The notes beneath the pieces are model-generated. The model ran no database searches. It saw only the letters and a list, made by a program, of their open reading frames with translations, and had not been told where the DNA came from. The translations under genes were made by a program, and so were the position numbers. Of a DNA stretch of 64,000 nt, positions 48,610-58,102 are shown piece after piece; position 1 is the stretch's first letter; each line of letters begins with the position of its first letter. The DNA is from Thraustochytrium sp. TN22 (lineage: Eukaryota; Sar; Bigyra; Thraustochytrida; Thraustochytriidae), in the NCBI GenBank assembly GCA_013306675.1, contig JABLUY010000117.1:46704-110703 (forward strand), given 5' to 3'.

Positions 48610-50002
48610 CCTGCCCGCCTCCCTGCGCGCCCGCGCGTGCTCCCTCGCGCCCGCGGTCCAGCTCCCGTCGATCAATCAATCAATCCCTCCCTCCGTCGGC
48701 CAGCCCGCCGCCGCCGCGCCGCCGCGCCGCCGCCGCCGCCCGGGACGACCGGCCGCCCGCGCGCCGCCGCCGCCCGCCCGCCGCCGCCGACCGCCGCGCG
48801 CGCGAGCGCCCGAGCGAGTTTGAATTTGCGCGCGCGGCGGCGGCGCAGCAAGCAGGTGCACGCGCCGCCCGTGACCGCGGCCAGCCAGGCCGCCGGGCGG
48901 GATTCCGCACTTGCGGCGCGCGCGGCGGCCCTTGCGGCGCGCCGCCGCCACTGCCGCGGCGCCGGCCGCAAGTGGCGCGCCGCCGCCCGCAAGTGGCGCG
49001 GATTCGCCGCGGAAGTCAGCCCGCGCCGCGCGCGCGCGCCGCCGCGGGGGGCACGCGCCGCGCGACGCGCGCGCGACTACGCGCGCGACTACGCGCAGCC
49101 CGCGCCGGAGCAGGCGGCCGAGACCGCCGCGGGGGCGCCGCGCGAGTCGCGGGGAGGTAGCCCGGTGTGCGCGGAGTTACGGAAGTTACGGCTGCTCCGA
49201 GCCGGAGACGGCGTCGAGTTGTGCTTTGCGCTGCGACCACGACGCTCCGGCGGGCCGCGCGGCGCGCGACACACGGGCGGGCGTCGAGGGCGGATCGATT
49301 CGAGGAGGGCGAGCGACCGGCCACGGTGCGCACACTGGCAAGGCCCAGCCGTGGCTGCCGTCAGCTGGCCAGTCGGAGCTGGGCCAGGGCGTGCCTCAAG
49401 GCTCGGTCGGCGCGGAAGGTCGAGGCCAAGGGCTCGCTTTGAGAGGAGGTGCAGCGGAGGTTGTGCACCAAGGAGCGCGCCGCGCCGCGAGCGAGCCCTT
49501 TTGAGGTGCAGGCGGTGCAGTGAGTGGGAGAGGCCTGCAGCTGCAAGGACGTGCAAGGACGTGCAGTGCAAGCTGCCAGTGGAGTCGTGCGTGCGGCGTG
49601 TGGGTGTGTGCGATTAGCGGAGCTAGGCAACTTCAACTTGAAGGCACTTGAAGCACAGGAGGCCTTGTACCGAATGCGTGCCGATGTCAAGGACAGTAAC
49701 GTTAACTACGTCACCGCGGGCGGCGCCATGGCGCACTGCAGTGGACGGTCCTCGATGACATGGGAGGCGTGGCCTTCGAAGTTCAGCTGAGTCAGGCTCC
49801 AAGTCAGACGGATCAACGCTCAAAAGCTCGGCGGGGAGAGTGCCAACGGCCATTGCTCTAGCGCGGCTTCTCCGCGTTGACAGTGGCTTTGATTCACAAG
49901 GAGGTTGCCCAGGAAATCGTTATTAGCGAGTCACTGCTCCAATCAGCTGGATCTGCTCGCCTCACCAACAGAAATACATCCACCTCGCTTGCTATTTCGC
50001 AT
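48610..50002. other. 1.4 kb gene-free interval upstream of myosin
   Basis: From 48660 to 49170 it is extremely GC-rich (CCG repeats, CGCG runs). An exact CAACTTGAAG is at 49634-49643. GC content falls clearly after about 49850. I see no gene in the interval. Confidence 0.55.
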
Positions 50003-50527
50003 TTACGCTGTCCCCTGCATCCTTAAAATGTGAACCATCCCTGTCGCGTCGCCAACTACAACGCACCCACCAAGTCTTGACGTAGCAGTTATCTCTCCGT
50101 CGGTTGTGAAAGATGCGATACCGCTCTCGAGAACCAGGTGAAGACCATCAGATTCCAACGGAATCGCTCCAGACATATTGGACAGCTCGCGAAAAGAAAC
50201 TTCCGCGCCTGATGCCACACTCCCGGCCCGGACTTCCTTGTTGACGGTACTGAATGCAATGTGGTCCCCTTCCAAGGCCACACCTGTGACAGGAGCGGGA
50301 CTTTGAAGCATCTGTAGAGCTTCGCCGGTGCGAGCATCCCAGATCCGCACTCGGTCGGAGGACCCTGAAATAATCCGATCCTCATCCACTGCCACGCTAC
50401 CGACCATCCTGGTGTGGCCCTTGCAGACAGCGCTCAACGCCCCGTCTTCTGCGTTCCAGACTCGCACCAGTTTGTCCCAGCAGCCCGCGACGATGCGGTC
50501 ACATCCCATCGCCAAGCTATGAATCAT
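50003..50527 (-). CDS. WD40-repeat protein fragment
   Basis: The ORF gives 174 aa with two clear WD40 blades (DRIVAGCWDKLVRVWNAEDG and DRIISGSSDRVRIWDARTG) and weaker ones after. A full propeller needs about seven blades, so this is roughly half. Directly upstream of the ATG the frame reads GHFG, the GH that opens a WD blade, and is then closed by TGA. The sequence around GAG|GTCAT could be a splice acceptor of a lost or unrecognised upstream exon. Codon use is less GC-biased than in the neighbours. It may be a 5'-truncated relic, the last exon of a spliced gene, or a short real protein. The function is unknown. Confidence 0.5.
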   Translation of the reverse strand: MIHSLAMGCDRIVAGCWDKLVRVWNAEDGALSAVCKGHTRMVGSVAVDEDRIISGSSDRVRIWDARTGEALQMLQSPAPVTGVALEGDHIAFSTVNKEVRAGSVASGAEVSFRELSNMSGAIPLESDGLHLVLESGIASFTTDGEITATSRLGGCVVVGDATGMVHILRMQGTA

Positions 50528-50788
50528 GCCGAAATGACCTCACTCAACGAACCGCTGATGTAAAATTAAAAAACGAAGATCTATCTATCCGCGTAACCAC
50601 CTGCAGATGTTGCTACTGTCTCAAGGAATGCATGATACACGGGAATTTACTACTTCGAGAGTTCGCTCATCAGGAGCCAGGTTCTCACTGGGCACGAGGC
50701 TCTCCAGCAGCTAAAGTTAGAGCAAGCTCCAGCTAGAGATCTTGCTCTCTCTCTAGCTAGAGCTAGAGAGCAAAACTCGTGGAGCAAG

Positions 50789-53700
50789 CTAGGCGCCCAG
50801 GTCGACGTTGCGGCGCCGACGGGCGTGCGCGGCGCCGACGCGAATGTGCTTGACGCCGTTGTTGGCGTTGGGCGCGGCGGAGCGCTGGCGCGCGCTGTGC
50901 AAGCTGCGTGCGGAGCTGGTGGAGGCCACCGAGGCGGCCTGTGACTCGCGGCGGTCGTGCTCGTCCTGGAAGGTGTCGTCGTCGACAGCGTCGGAGAACT
51001 CGTCATCGTCGTCGTCGTCGTCATCGAGGCCGTCGTCGTCGTCCATCTCGGGCCAGGAGAGCGCCTCGTGGCAGGCATCACAGACGCGCACGGGATGGTC
51101 CTCGCCAAAGCGGGGGATGGGCAGCTTGCGGCCGGCGCAGGCGCTGCAGTGGATGGAATGGCAGTAGCGGCAGTGGTGCTTGCGGTTGGTGAAGGAGAAG
51201 GCCGACTTGCAGGACTCGCAGGCCGTGACCTCGTTGTCCTCCACCCAACGCGGCGCGGTGGGAAGCTGCTTGAGCAGGGCGTTCACCAGGAGCGGAAGCG
51301 GCCAGTGCTCGCGCGCCAGCGCGAGTGGCGTGGAGCCGGCGTCGTCGCGCGCATTGGGGTCGGCGCCGCCGCGCACCAGTACGGTGACGGCGCGGGCATG
51401 CCCGTAGCGTACGGCACAGTGCAGCGGGCTCACGCCGTCCTGGCCCACGGCCTTGACGGCCTCGTGGCCGCCCGGCACGCCAAGCAAAATGGTGAGCAGC
51501 CTCGTGGTGTTTTGGATGCGCATGCGCGCACCTGGGCTCGGGTCCTGCAGCTGCCGTAGCGAGGCGAAGTCGGCGCGCACGCGCAGCGCCTCCCGCCGCA
51601 CGGCCTCGTTTTTGGCGGTAGCGGCCTGGTGGCTACGCTGGCCTCCCAGCGCAAAGTGGAGCGGCACGTAGCCCAGCTTGGTGCGTGCCATCACGTCGGC
51701 CTTGGCGTCCAACAGCGTTTCGACCACCTTGCACGCGCGGCGGAACTGCTCTAGTTCTGGGAGCGGCTGCACTGCGACCTCGCCGCCGTCCTCGCCGCCG
51801 TCCTCGCCGCCGGTTGCCACACTAGCGCCACTGCCGTTCTGCACGCCCCTGCCGCTCACGCTCGCCCCACCAGCGCCGCCGGCTGCGCCGCGCCGCGCGC
51901 CCATGGCCTGCTCCGTGCGGACGATGGCATCGCACGCCGTCGCGCACGCGCAGTGCAGCGGCGTGCGCCCCACCATGTCCTTGGTGTTGGTGATGGTACG
52001 GCAGTGCAGGTAGCCGTCCAGCCGCGAGGCCACGGGTGTATGGGCCGTGCCGCTGCTGCTGCTGCTGCCGCCGACGTTGCCGCCGATCACGCTAGCGGTC
52101 TCGCCGCCAGCGAAAAAGGCGCCGCCACCAGGCGACGTGAGCCGGCTGCGCCGGCTGCGCCGACTGCTCACGCTGCGCTGGTCGTCCGCCGCCTTGGGCG
52201 TCGCGTTGCCCGCCTCGGTGACCGCCGGCGAGGTCGCCCCGGCGCTGCTCGGCGTCGCGGCCAGCGCGCTGGCCGCAACGCTGCGCTGCTCCTCCAGCAC
52301 TTCCTCGTCCAGCTCACGAGCCACGTCCAGGATGCCCAGCACCACACGGTAGTGCGCGTTGGCCGCCGCCAGGTGCAGCGCCGTGGAGCCCTGGTCGTAC
52401 TCGGTCGCCAAAATGAGCCCGACCGGGTCTTCGCACTCGCGTAGCACCCGGAGCGCAACCTCTGCGTGGCCCTTGCGCGCCGCGTGGTGCAGCGCGGTCC
52501 AGCCGAACCTGTCCGGGATCATCACGTTCACCGCGGCCTGCAGCAGCTCCACGACGGCAACATGACCGCGCCGGCAGGCCAGATGAAGCGCCGTGCAGCC
52601 GTTGTTGTCCTGCTGGTTGTGCACGACGCCGTTCGCTAGGAGCACACGCACCACGTCAGCGTGACCGCCCTCCGCAGCGCAGTGCAGCGCGCAACGGCCC
52701 GTGGCCGGGTCGCGCTCATTGATATCTGCACCGGCCGCAAAGAGCGCCTCGACGTGGCGTGCGTTGCCGAGGCGCGCCGCCAGGTTCAGCATCGAGTGGT
52801 GCTGCTGATTGTGGTCGCCGTGGTTGGCGCTTGCGCGCTTGGAGCCCAGGATCAGCGTCTCCACGATGCGGGTCATGTTCTCCTGTGTGGCCCACCGCGG
52901 CTCGAAGCCCAGCTCGGCGTCAAGGATGCGCGCAATGCGCGCCTCCGTCTCGGCGGCGCTCGGCGCCTTGCTGGCGGCCTTCTTCACTGCGAGGCCTTGC
53001 TGCCCGGCCGTGCCATTCTCGTGGCTCATGGCATCCGCCTGGCTCAGGCCATCGTCCACCGTGCCAGCGCGGCTGCCGGCGCCGGCCGCGCTGTAGCGGT
53101 CGTCCACGGAGTCCGCCACGCGCCGCAGGCCGCGCCGCTGGCCGACGCCAGCGCCGCCCTCGGCAGCCGAGAGCACCTTGGATAGCTGCAGCGCGATCTC
53201 TACCGGGAGGAGGCCCGAGAGCGAAGAGGGCGCGTCCGGGTCGATGCCGCGCGTGATGAGGTCCAGCACCACATCGGACCGCCCCGTCAGCACGGCCGAC
53301 TCCATCAGCATCGGGCTCTCCGCGGAACCGGCCACGCGCAGCAGAACGTCGCCACAGACGGCCGCGTCGCACGGCGCCACGCCGCCCTCTGCCAGGTTGG
53401 CCACGCGGCCGTGCATGGCGCGGAAGAGCGCCGCGCGCCGCGCCGGCGCCGCTCCATCAAGCTCCGCATGCACAAGGTCCAGGCACGCGCGCGCCAGCTT
53501 CGGGTCCCGACAGCCCTCCAGGCGGTCCTCCTCCTCCTCAAAGCTCAGTGCCGCGCGACCCTCCATGGCGAACTGCAGCACGGCCAGCGCCGTCACGAAC
53601 CAGTCCTCCGATTTGCGCGACTCGCTCACTACGCGCGCCAGCCACTCCCCGGCCGCCTCCTCCAGCAGGCCCACGCCAAAGACGCGCGCCGCGCCATGCA

Positions 53701-54133
53701 CACGAGCGCCCAGCCGCACATCACCGGCCGGCACCTCCAGCGCGTCCATGTACATGAAGCGCACCACTGCGCGCATCACCTCAAAGTCCGCCACTTCACA
53801 CTTGATGTCGCTGCGCCCGTACCACGGCCCGCCCACTTTGAACCGCTCGCGGAAGATGGGCGACCTCAGGCTCAGCACCAGCCTGTGCGCCGGGATCTGC
53901 TCGATCGTCGCGATGCCCTGCGCGTCCTCGAACCCGTGCAGCCGCACGTCCGCCAGCTCGTGCGAGTTGAACAGCTTGCGCAGGCCCAGCCTCACGTCAT
54001 GCTCCAGCGTGCCGCCGCCGCGCGCCGCGCCGCCGTTCGCGCCCGCGCCCGCGCCCGCGCCCGCCGCCGCGCCCGCCGCCGCGCCCGCGCCCGCGCCGCC
54101 GCGCCGCGCCTCGCGCCCATCACTCTCGCCCAT
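50789..54133 (-). CDS. BTB-ankyrin-FYVE protein, Rabankyrin-5 (ANKFY1)-like
   Basis: The 1114-aa product has an Ala/Gly-rich start, a BTB/POZ domain (about 45-165: FNSHELADVRLHGF, PAHRLVLSLRSPIFRE), a BACK-like helical part, then ankyrin repeats (about 425-600 clear: ATGRCALHCAAEGGHADVVRVLL, NGCTALHLACRRGHVAVVELL, GWTALHHAARKGHAEV; more at 720-960). The FYVE zinc finger is at about 975-1035: WVEDNEVTACESC, RKHHCRYCHSIHCSACAGRKLPIP and RVCDAC. All eight zinc ligands and the basic R(R/K)HHCR patch for PI3P are present. This is the order of Rabankyrin-5, a Rab5 effector on early endosomes and macropinosomes; the equivalent location is inferred. The acidic C-terminal tail is disordered. Confidence 0.92.
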   Translation of the reverse strand: MGESDGREARRGGAGAGAAAGAAAGAGAGAGANGGAARGGGTLEHDVRLGLRKLFNSHELADVRLHGFEDAQGIATIEQIPAHRLVLSLRSPIFRERFKVGGPWYGRSDIKCEVADFEVMRAVVRFMYMDALEVPAGDVRLGARVHGAARVFGVGLLEEAAGEWLARVVSESRKSEDWFVTALAVLQFAMEGRAALSFEEEEDRLEGCRDPKLARACLDLVHAELDGAAPARRAALFRAMHGRVANLAEGGVAPCDAAVCGDVLLRVAGSAESPMLMESAVLTGRSDVVLDLITRGIDPDAPSSLSGLLPVEIALQLSKVLSAAEGGAGVGQRRGLRRVADSVDDRYSAAGAGSRAGTVDDGLSQADAMSHENGTAGQQGLAVKKAASKAPSAAETEARIARILDAELGFEPRWATQENMTRIVETLILGSKRASANHGDHNQQHHSMLNLAARLGNARHVEALFAAGADINERDPATGRCALHCAAEGGHADVVRVLLANGVVHNQQDNNGCTALHLACRRGHVAVVELLQAAVNVMIPDRFGWTALHHAARKGHAEVALRVLRECEDPVGLILATEYDQGSTALHLAAANAHYRVVLGILDVARELDEEVLEEQRSVAASALAATPSSAGATSPAVTEAGNATPKAADDQRSVSSRRSRRSRLTSPGGGAFFAGGETASVIGGNVGGSSSSSGTAHTPVASRLDGYLHCRTITNTKDMVGRTPLHCACATACDAIVRTEQAMGARRGAAGGAGGASVSGRGVQNGSGASVATGGEDGGEDGGEVAVQPLPELEQFRRACKVVETLLDAKADVMARTKLGYVPLHFALGGQRSHQAATAKNEAVRREALRVRADFASLRQLQDPSPGARMRIQNTTRLLTILLGVPGGHEAVKAVGQDGVSPLHCAVRYGHARAVTVLVRGGADPNARDDAGSTPLALAREHWPLPLLVNALLKQLPTAPRWVEDNEVTACESCKSAFSFTNRKHHCRYCHSIHCSACAGRKLPIPRFGEDHPVRVCDACHEALSWPEMDDDDGLDDDDDDDDEFSDAVDDDTFQDEHDRRESQAASVASTSSARSLHSARQRSAAPNANNGVKHIRVGAAHARRRRNVDLGA

Positions 54134-54670
54134 GCCGGCTCGGCTCGGCTCGGCTCGGCGCGCGCAGCTGCGCCGGTGCGCCGCCGCCGCAGCGCCCTCT
54201 GCCCGCGCGCGCCGCGCCGCGCCGCGCCGCCGCCGCCGCCGCCTCGCTCGCGCGCGAGCCTCGGCTCTCCTCCGTCTTTCGGGCTCTGCGCGCCGTGATC
54301 AAGACGCCCATGGCCAAGACGACGGCCGAGTCGCCGCCCATGCCGCCGGCGACGACGACGACAGCCGGGCCAGCGGGGCGCTCACCGGGCCTCGCTGCGT
54401 CTGCGCAGCCCGGGCAGGGCGGCAGGACTGCGACGATGGCAGGGAGCCGAGCCCGCCCGTGGCCATGGCCATGGCCGCCTCGGATCAGGCGCACATGGGA
54501 GGGTGTGCGCCGCGGGCACCGGGGGCGCGCAGCGGAGCCGAGCGAGGGGCCGGGGTGGCCCCGAGTCGCAGTGGCAGTGGCCTCGGTCCACTGGCTGGCG
54601 GAGGAGGCGCGGCAGAACCGGAGGTCGCGCGGGAGGCGGCCGGCGTGCGCTGCGCTGGCGCGGCGGCGCG
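54134..54670. promoter_or_regulatory. Divergent interval ANKFY-like / WDR3
   Basis: 537 bp between two start codons. Unlike the long leader at the left of the window it contains several + strand ATGs (for example 54310, 54341, 54436), so the WDR3 transcript probably begins close to its start codon. No gene is seen. Confidence 0.5.
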
Positions 54671-57600
54671 ATGGCGTCGAGCAAGACGTACCTGCGGTAT
54701 GCGCAGGCGGACAGCTTCGGCGTGGTCGCTGCGCATGAGTGCAACGTGGTGGTGGACGCCAAGGGCCAGCACGTGCTGACGTCGGGCGTGCAGGACGTGC
54801 TCGTGTGGAGCCTGCAGAGCGGCGAGCTCGTGCACAAGCTGCGCGACGCGGACACGGCGGGCCGCGCAGACCCGTATGCGGTCTCGCGCGAGCTGACGGC
54901 GCTCGCGCTGGGCCCTGAGGACCGCTTCCTGGCGACGGGCGACGCCGCCGGCGTGGTCAAGGTCTGGGCCTACGGCGACCGCAGCTTTCTGGTGGCGCTC
55001 ACCGGCCACCGCTCGGCGGTGACGAGCCTGTGCTTCTCGCGCGACAATGCGCGCCTGGCGTCCGGCTCGCGCGACACGGACATCATCCTCTGGGACCTCG
55101 TGGCGCAGACCGGCCTCTTCCGGCTGCGCGGCCACAAGCAGGAGGTCACGGACGTGCGCTTCTTCAAGGACGGCCTGCAGTTGCTTTCCGCTTCGCGGGA
55201 CATGCTGCTCAAGGTCTGGGACCTCGACACGCAGCACTGCGTCGACACCTTTGTGGGTCACCGCAGCCCGGTCTGGAGCGCCGACCTCAACGCGGCGGAC
55301 GACCGCATCGTGACGGCCAGCTCTGACCAGCAGGTGCGCGGGCTGGCGCGCCTCTCGGACGCGCAGCGCGAGGCCAGCGCAGCGCGCACCGACACCGCGC
55401 TTTCCTCGGTCAAGGCCACTGCAGATGCGGACCGCCCCGCCTTTGACGCGCGCTCCCCCTGGCGCCTCATGGGCGGCGCCATCACGCGCGGGTCCGCGGA
55501 GCGCGCGCAGACCATTCGCTTCTCGGCGAACGGCCAGCTCATCGGCTGCCAGACAGCCGGCAAGACGCTTGAGATCTTCCGCGTGCGCTCCTCCGAGGAG
55601 GCCATCAAGAAGGCCAAGCGCCGTGCCAAGCGCGCGCGCGAGAAGGCCAAGGCACGCAAGGAGGCCGGTGACGACAAGGATGCTGCCGAGGACGGAGCCG
55701 ACGCGCAGGAGGACGAGGATGACGGCCTGCCCTTCTTCTCGGACGAGGTCGAGTCCCTCGCGCAGATCCGCACTGACTACCGCATGCGCTCGTTCGCCTT
55801 CGCGCGCGTCACGCCGCGCAAGGCAGAGATCGTCGTCTCCTACACCTCCAACAGCCTCGAGCTGTACACGCTCGAAATGTCCGAGCCCGAGGACGCGCAG
55901 CCAGAGCGTGCCGGCCAGAAGCGCAAGCGCCAGCTCAGCCTGCAGCGCACGCGCGAGATCGAGCTGCAGGGTCACCGCAACGACGTGCGCGCTCTGGCCA
56001 TTGCGGGCGACGACTCGCTTGTGCTCACGGCCGGCAGCGGCGCCGCCAAGCTCTGGAACGTCAACACGCGCGCCTGCATCCGAACTTTTCCCAGCGGCTA
56101 CTCGCTCTGCTGCACCTTCGTGCCGGGCGACATGCACGCACTCGTTGGCACGCGCTCTGGTCACCTGCTCCTCTTCAATCTGGCCTCGGGCGAGCTCATG
56201 AGCGACGTGGCCGCGCACGAGGATGCCATTTGGGCCATTGACATCCGCCCGGATGGCAAGGGCTTCGTGACGGGCTCTGCCGACAAGCAGGTCAAGTTCT
56301 GGGAGTTTGAGCTCATCAACGCCGACGGCGACCAGCAAGCCGAAGCCGATGAGGAGAGCGGCGAGGACAGTGACGACGGCGAGGAGGACGACGAGGACGA
56401 GGACGAAAACGAGGAGGAGGCCAAGGACGGCGCATCCTCCTCGTCTGGGTCGTCCGCCGCCTCCGAGCGCGCCTCGAAGCGCGCCAAGGGTGGCAAGAAG
56501 AAGGCCGAGGGCAGCGGGGGCGCCGTCGGTGAGGGCCGCCTCGAGTTCGTGCATACGCGCACGCTCAAAATGAACGAGGACGTCATGGGTGTCAAGTACA
56601 GCCACCACAAGAGCTCGGCGCGCCTGCTTCTGGCCGTCGCGCTCTTGGACAGCACCGTCAAGGTCTTCTTTGAGGACTCGCTCAAGTTCGCCCTCTCCCT
56701 GTATGGCCACAAGCTTCCGGTCCTCTCCATGGACATCTCGGACGATAATGCGCTCATTGCCACGGCCTCGGCTGACAAAAACGTCAAGGTATGGGGCCTC
56801 GACTTCGGCGACTGCCACAAGTCCTTCTTCGCGCACGACGCTTCCGTCATGTGCGTTCGCTTTCTGCCGCGCACGCACTACATGATCACCGCCGGCAAGG
56901 ACCAGCGCGTGCGTTACTGGGACGCTGACAAGTTCGAGATGATCCTCTCGCTCGAGGCGCACGTCGGCGAGGTGTGGAGCCTTGCCGTCGCGAGCGACGG
57001 CGCCTTCTTTGTCTCGAGCGGCCACGACAAGGCGCTGCGCCTGTGGAACCGCTCCAACGATATCGTCTTCCCCGATGAGGAGCGCGAGAAGCAGCTCGAG
57101 CAGCAGTTTGACGCCAAGCTCCTCACCGCGCGCCGCGCCGACGCCTCTACGATTGACGCCGTGCGCGAGGAGGGCGCCGACGCCGATGGGGACGAGGGCG
57201 ACGCCGCGGCCGCCGGCCCTGAGTCCGCGGCCGCCACGCGCCGCACCACCGAGTCGCTTCGTGTCGGCGAGCGCCTCACCGAGGCGCTCGATGTGGCCGA
57301 CGAGCGTCGCGAAGCGCTTCAGGCCTACCAGGCCGCGCTCAAGGTTGCGCAGAAGACCGCCACCGAGGCGGAGCGCAAGGACGCCGCCAAGCGCGGCGTT
57401 CCTCTCGTGCAGCCGCCGCCGCCCAACCCGCTCATGCTCGGCCGCGACCCGGTCGCCTACATCATGCACACGCTACGATCCATCAAGTCAAGCGAGCTCG
57501 ACGAGGCGCTCATGCTGCAGCCCTTCTCCTACGCCGTGCGCATCTTTCCCTACCTGCACGAGGTGCTGGTCGCTCCGCGCGTCGACGGCCACCTCACGCG

Positions 57601-57826
57601 CCACACCACTGACACGGAGGTTGCCGTCAAGGTCGCCGTGGCGCTCCTGCGCGTGCACTTCAAGCAGATTGTTGCCACGCAGACGCTGCGCGCCACGCTC
57701 GTGGAGCTGCGGGGCGCCATGCGCGATCAGCTCGCCCTGCTCCAGGACCAGGTCGGCACCAACATGGCCGCCATGCGAGCGCTGCACGCGCAAATTAAGG
57801 CCTCCACCACCCGCGGCTTTGCGTAA
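54671..57826 (+). CDS. WDR3: WDR3 / UTP12 small-subunit processome protein
   Basis: WDR3 (yeast Dip2/Utp12) is a UtpB component of the U3 snoRNP processome that assembles on pre-18S rRNA in the nucleolus. The 1051-aa product starts SKTYLRYAQADSFGVV, the family N-terminus, and has two WD40 propellers: about 15-500 (for example VLTGHRSAVTSLCFSRDNARLASGSRDTD-type blades, HKQEVTDVRFF) and about 430-800 (LQGHRNDVRALAIAGDD, YGHKLPVLSMDISDD, FLPRTHYMITAGKDQRVRYWD). Acidic inserts lie near 340-370 and 560-590. The C-terminal Utp12 domain (about 915-1040: DPVAYIMHTLRSIKSSELDE, FSYAVRIFPYLHE) is intact. The ATG used is the first before the conserved N-terminus. Confidence 0.95.
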   Translation: MASSKTYLRYAQADSFGVVAAHECNVVVDAKGQHVLTSGVQDVLVWSLQSGELVHKLRDADTAGRADPYAVSRELTALALGPEDRFLATGDAAGVVKVWAYGDRSFLVALTGHRSAVTSLCFSRDNARLASGSRDTDIILWDLVAQTGLFRLRGHKQEVTDVRFFKDGLQLLSASRDMLLKVWDLDTQHCVDTFVGHRSPVWSADLNAADDRIVTASSDQQVRGLARLSDAQREASAARTDTALSSVKATADADRPAFDARSPWRLMGGAITRGSAERAQTIRFSANGQLIGCQTAGKTLEIFRVRSSEEAIKKAKRRAKRAREKAKARKEAGDDKDAAEDGADAQEDEDDGLPFFSDEVESLAQIRTDYRMRSFAFARVTPRKAEIVVSYTSNSLELYTLEMSEPEDAQPERAGQKRKRQLSLQRTREIELQGHRNDVRALAIAGDDSLVLTAGSGAAKLWNVNTRACIRTFPSGYSLCCTFVPGDMHALVGTRSGHLLLFNLASGELMSDVAAHEDAIWAIDIRPDGKGFVTGSADKQVKFWEFELINADGDQQAEADEESGEDSDDGEEDDEDEDENEEEAKDGASSSSGSSAASERASKRAKGGKKKAEGSGGAVGEGRLEFVHTRTLKMNEDVMGVKYSHHKSSARLLLAVALLDSTVKVFFEDSLKFALSLYGHKLPVLSMDISDDNALIATASADKNVKVWGLDFGDCHKSFFAHDASVMCVRFLPRTHYMITAGKDQRVRYWDADKFEMILSLEAHVGEVWSLAVASDGAFFVSSGHDKALRLWNRSNDIVFPDEEREKQLEQQFDAKLLTARRADASTIDAVREEGADADGDEGDAAAAGPESAAATRRTTESLRVGERLTEALDVADERREALQAYQAALKVAQKTATEAERKDAAKRGVPLVQPPPPNPLMLGRDPVAYIMHTLRSIKSSELDEALMLQPFSYAVRIFPYLHEVLVAPRVDGHLTRHTTDTEVAVKVAVALLRVHFKQIVATQTLRATLVELRGAMRDQLALLQDQVGTNMAAMRALHAQIKASTTRGFA

Positions 57827-58102
57827 AAAGAGAAAACGGGGACCGGGGACCGGCGGGCCGAGCCTGAGATAAGGATTTTTAGAAAACGTGTAGCAGTGTA
57901 GCCGACGGCAAGTGGAACTTGGTCGATATCCGCGCAGAGCTCAGCGTGTCCAGGTTACCTCTCTGTCGTCGTCACGGTGTCAGCAGCTGGGAGGGCGGCA
58001 CGTCGTTGCAACAAGGGGCGCTGCGGCGGCGCTGAAGGCGCTGCACACCGTTTAGCACCGTTTGGCCGCGACCACCGTCTTCAGCACGCTAACTGTAAAG
58101 CT
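57827..58102. other. Convergent 3' interval WDR3 / UBA5-like
   Basis: 276 bp between two stop codons. No gene or marked repeat is seen. Confidence 0.6.

Noticed and set aside
44476-49617. 1713-codon + strand ORF opposite myosin
   Set aside because: It is antisense to a complete myosin motor. Its Val/Leu/Glu/His-rich composition is what reversed GC-biased codons give.
54485-57469. 994-codon minus-strand ORF opposite WDR3
   Set aside because: It is antisense to WDR3, which has both propellers and the Utp12 domain.
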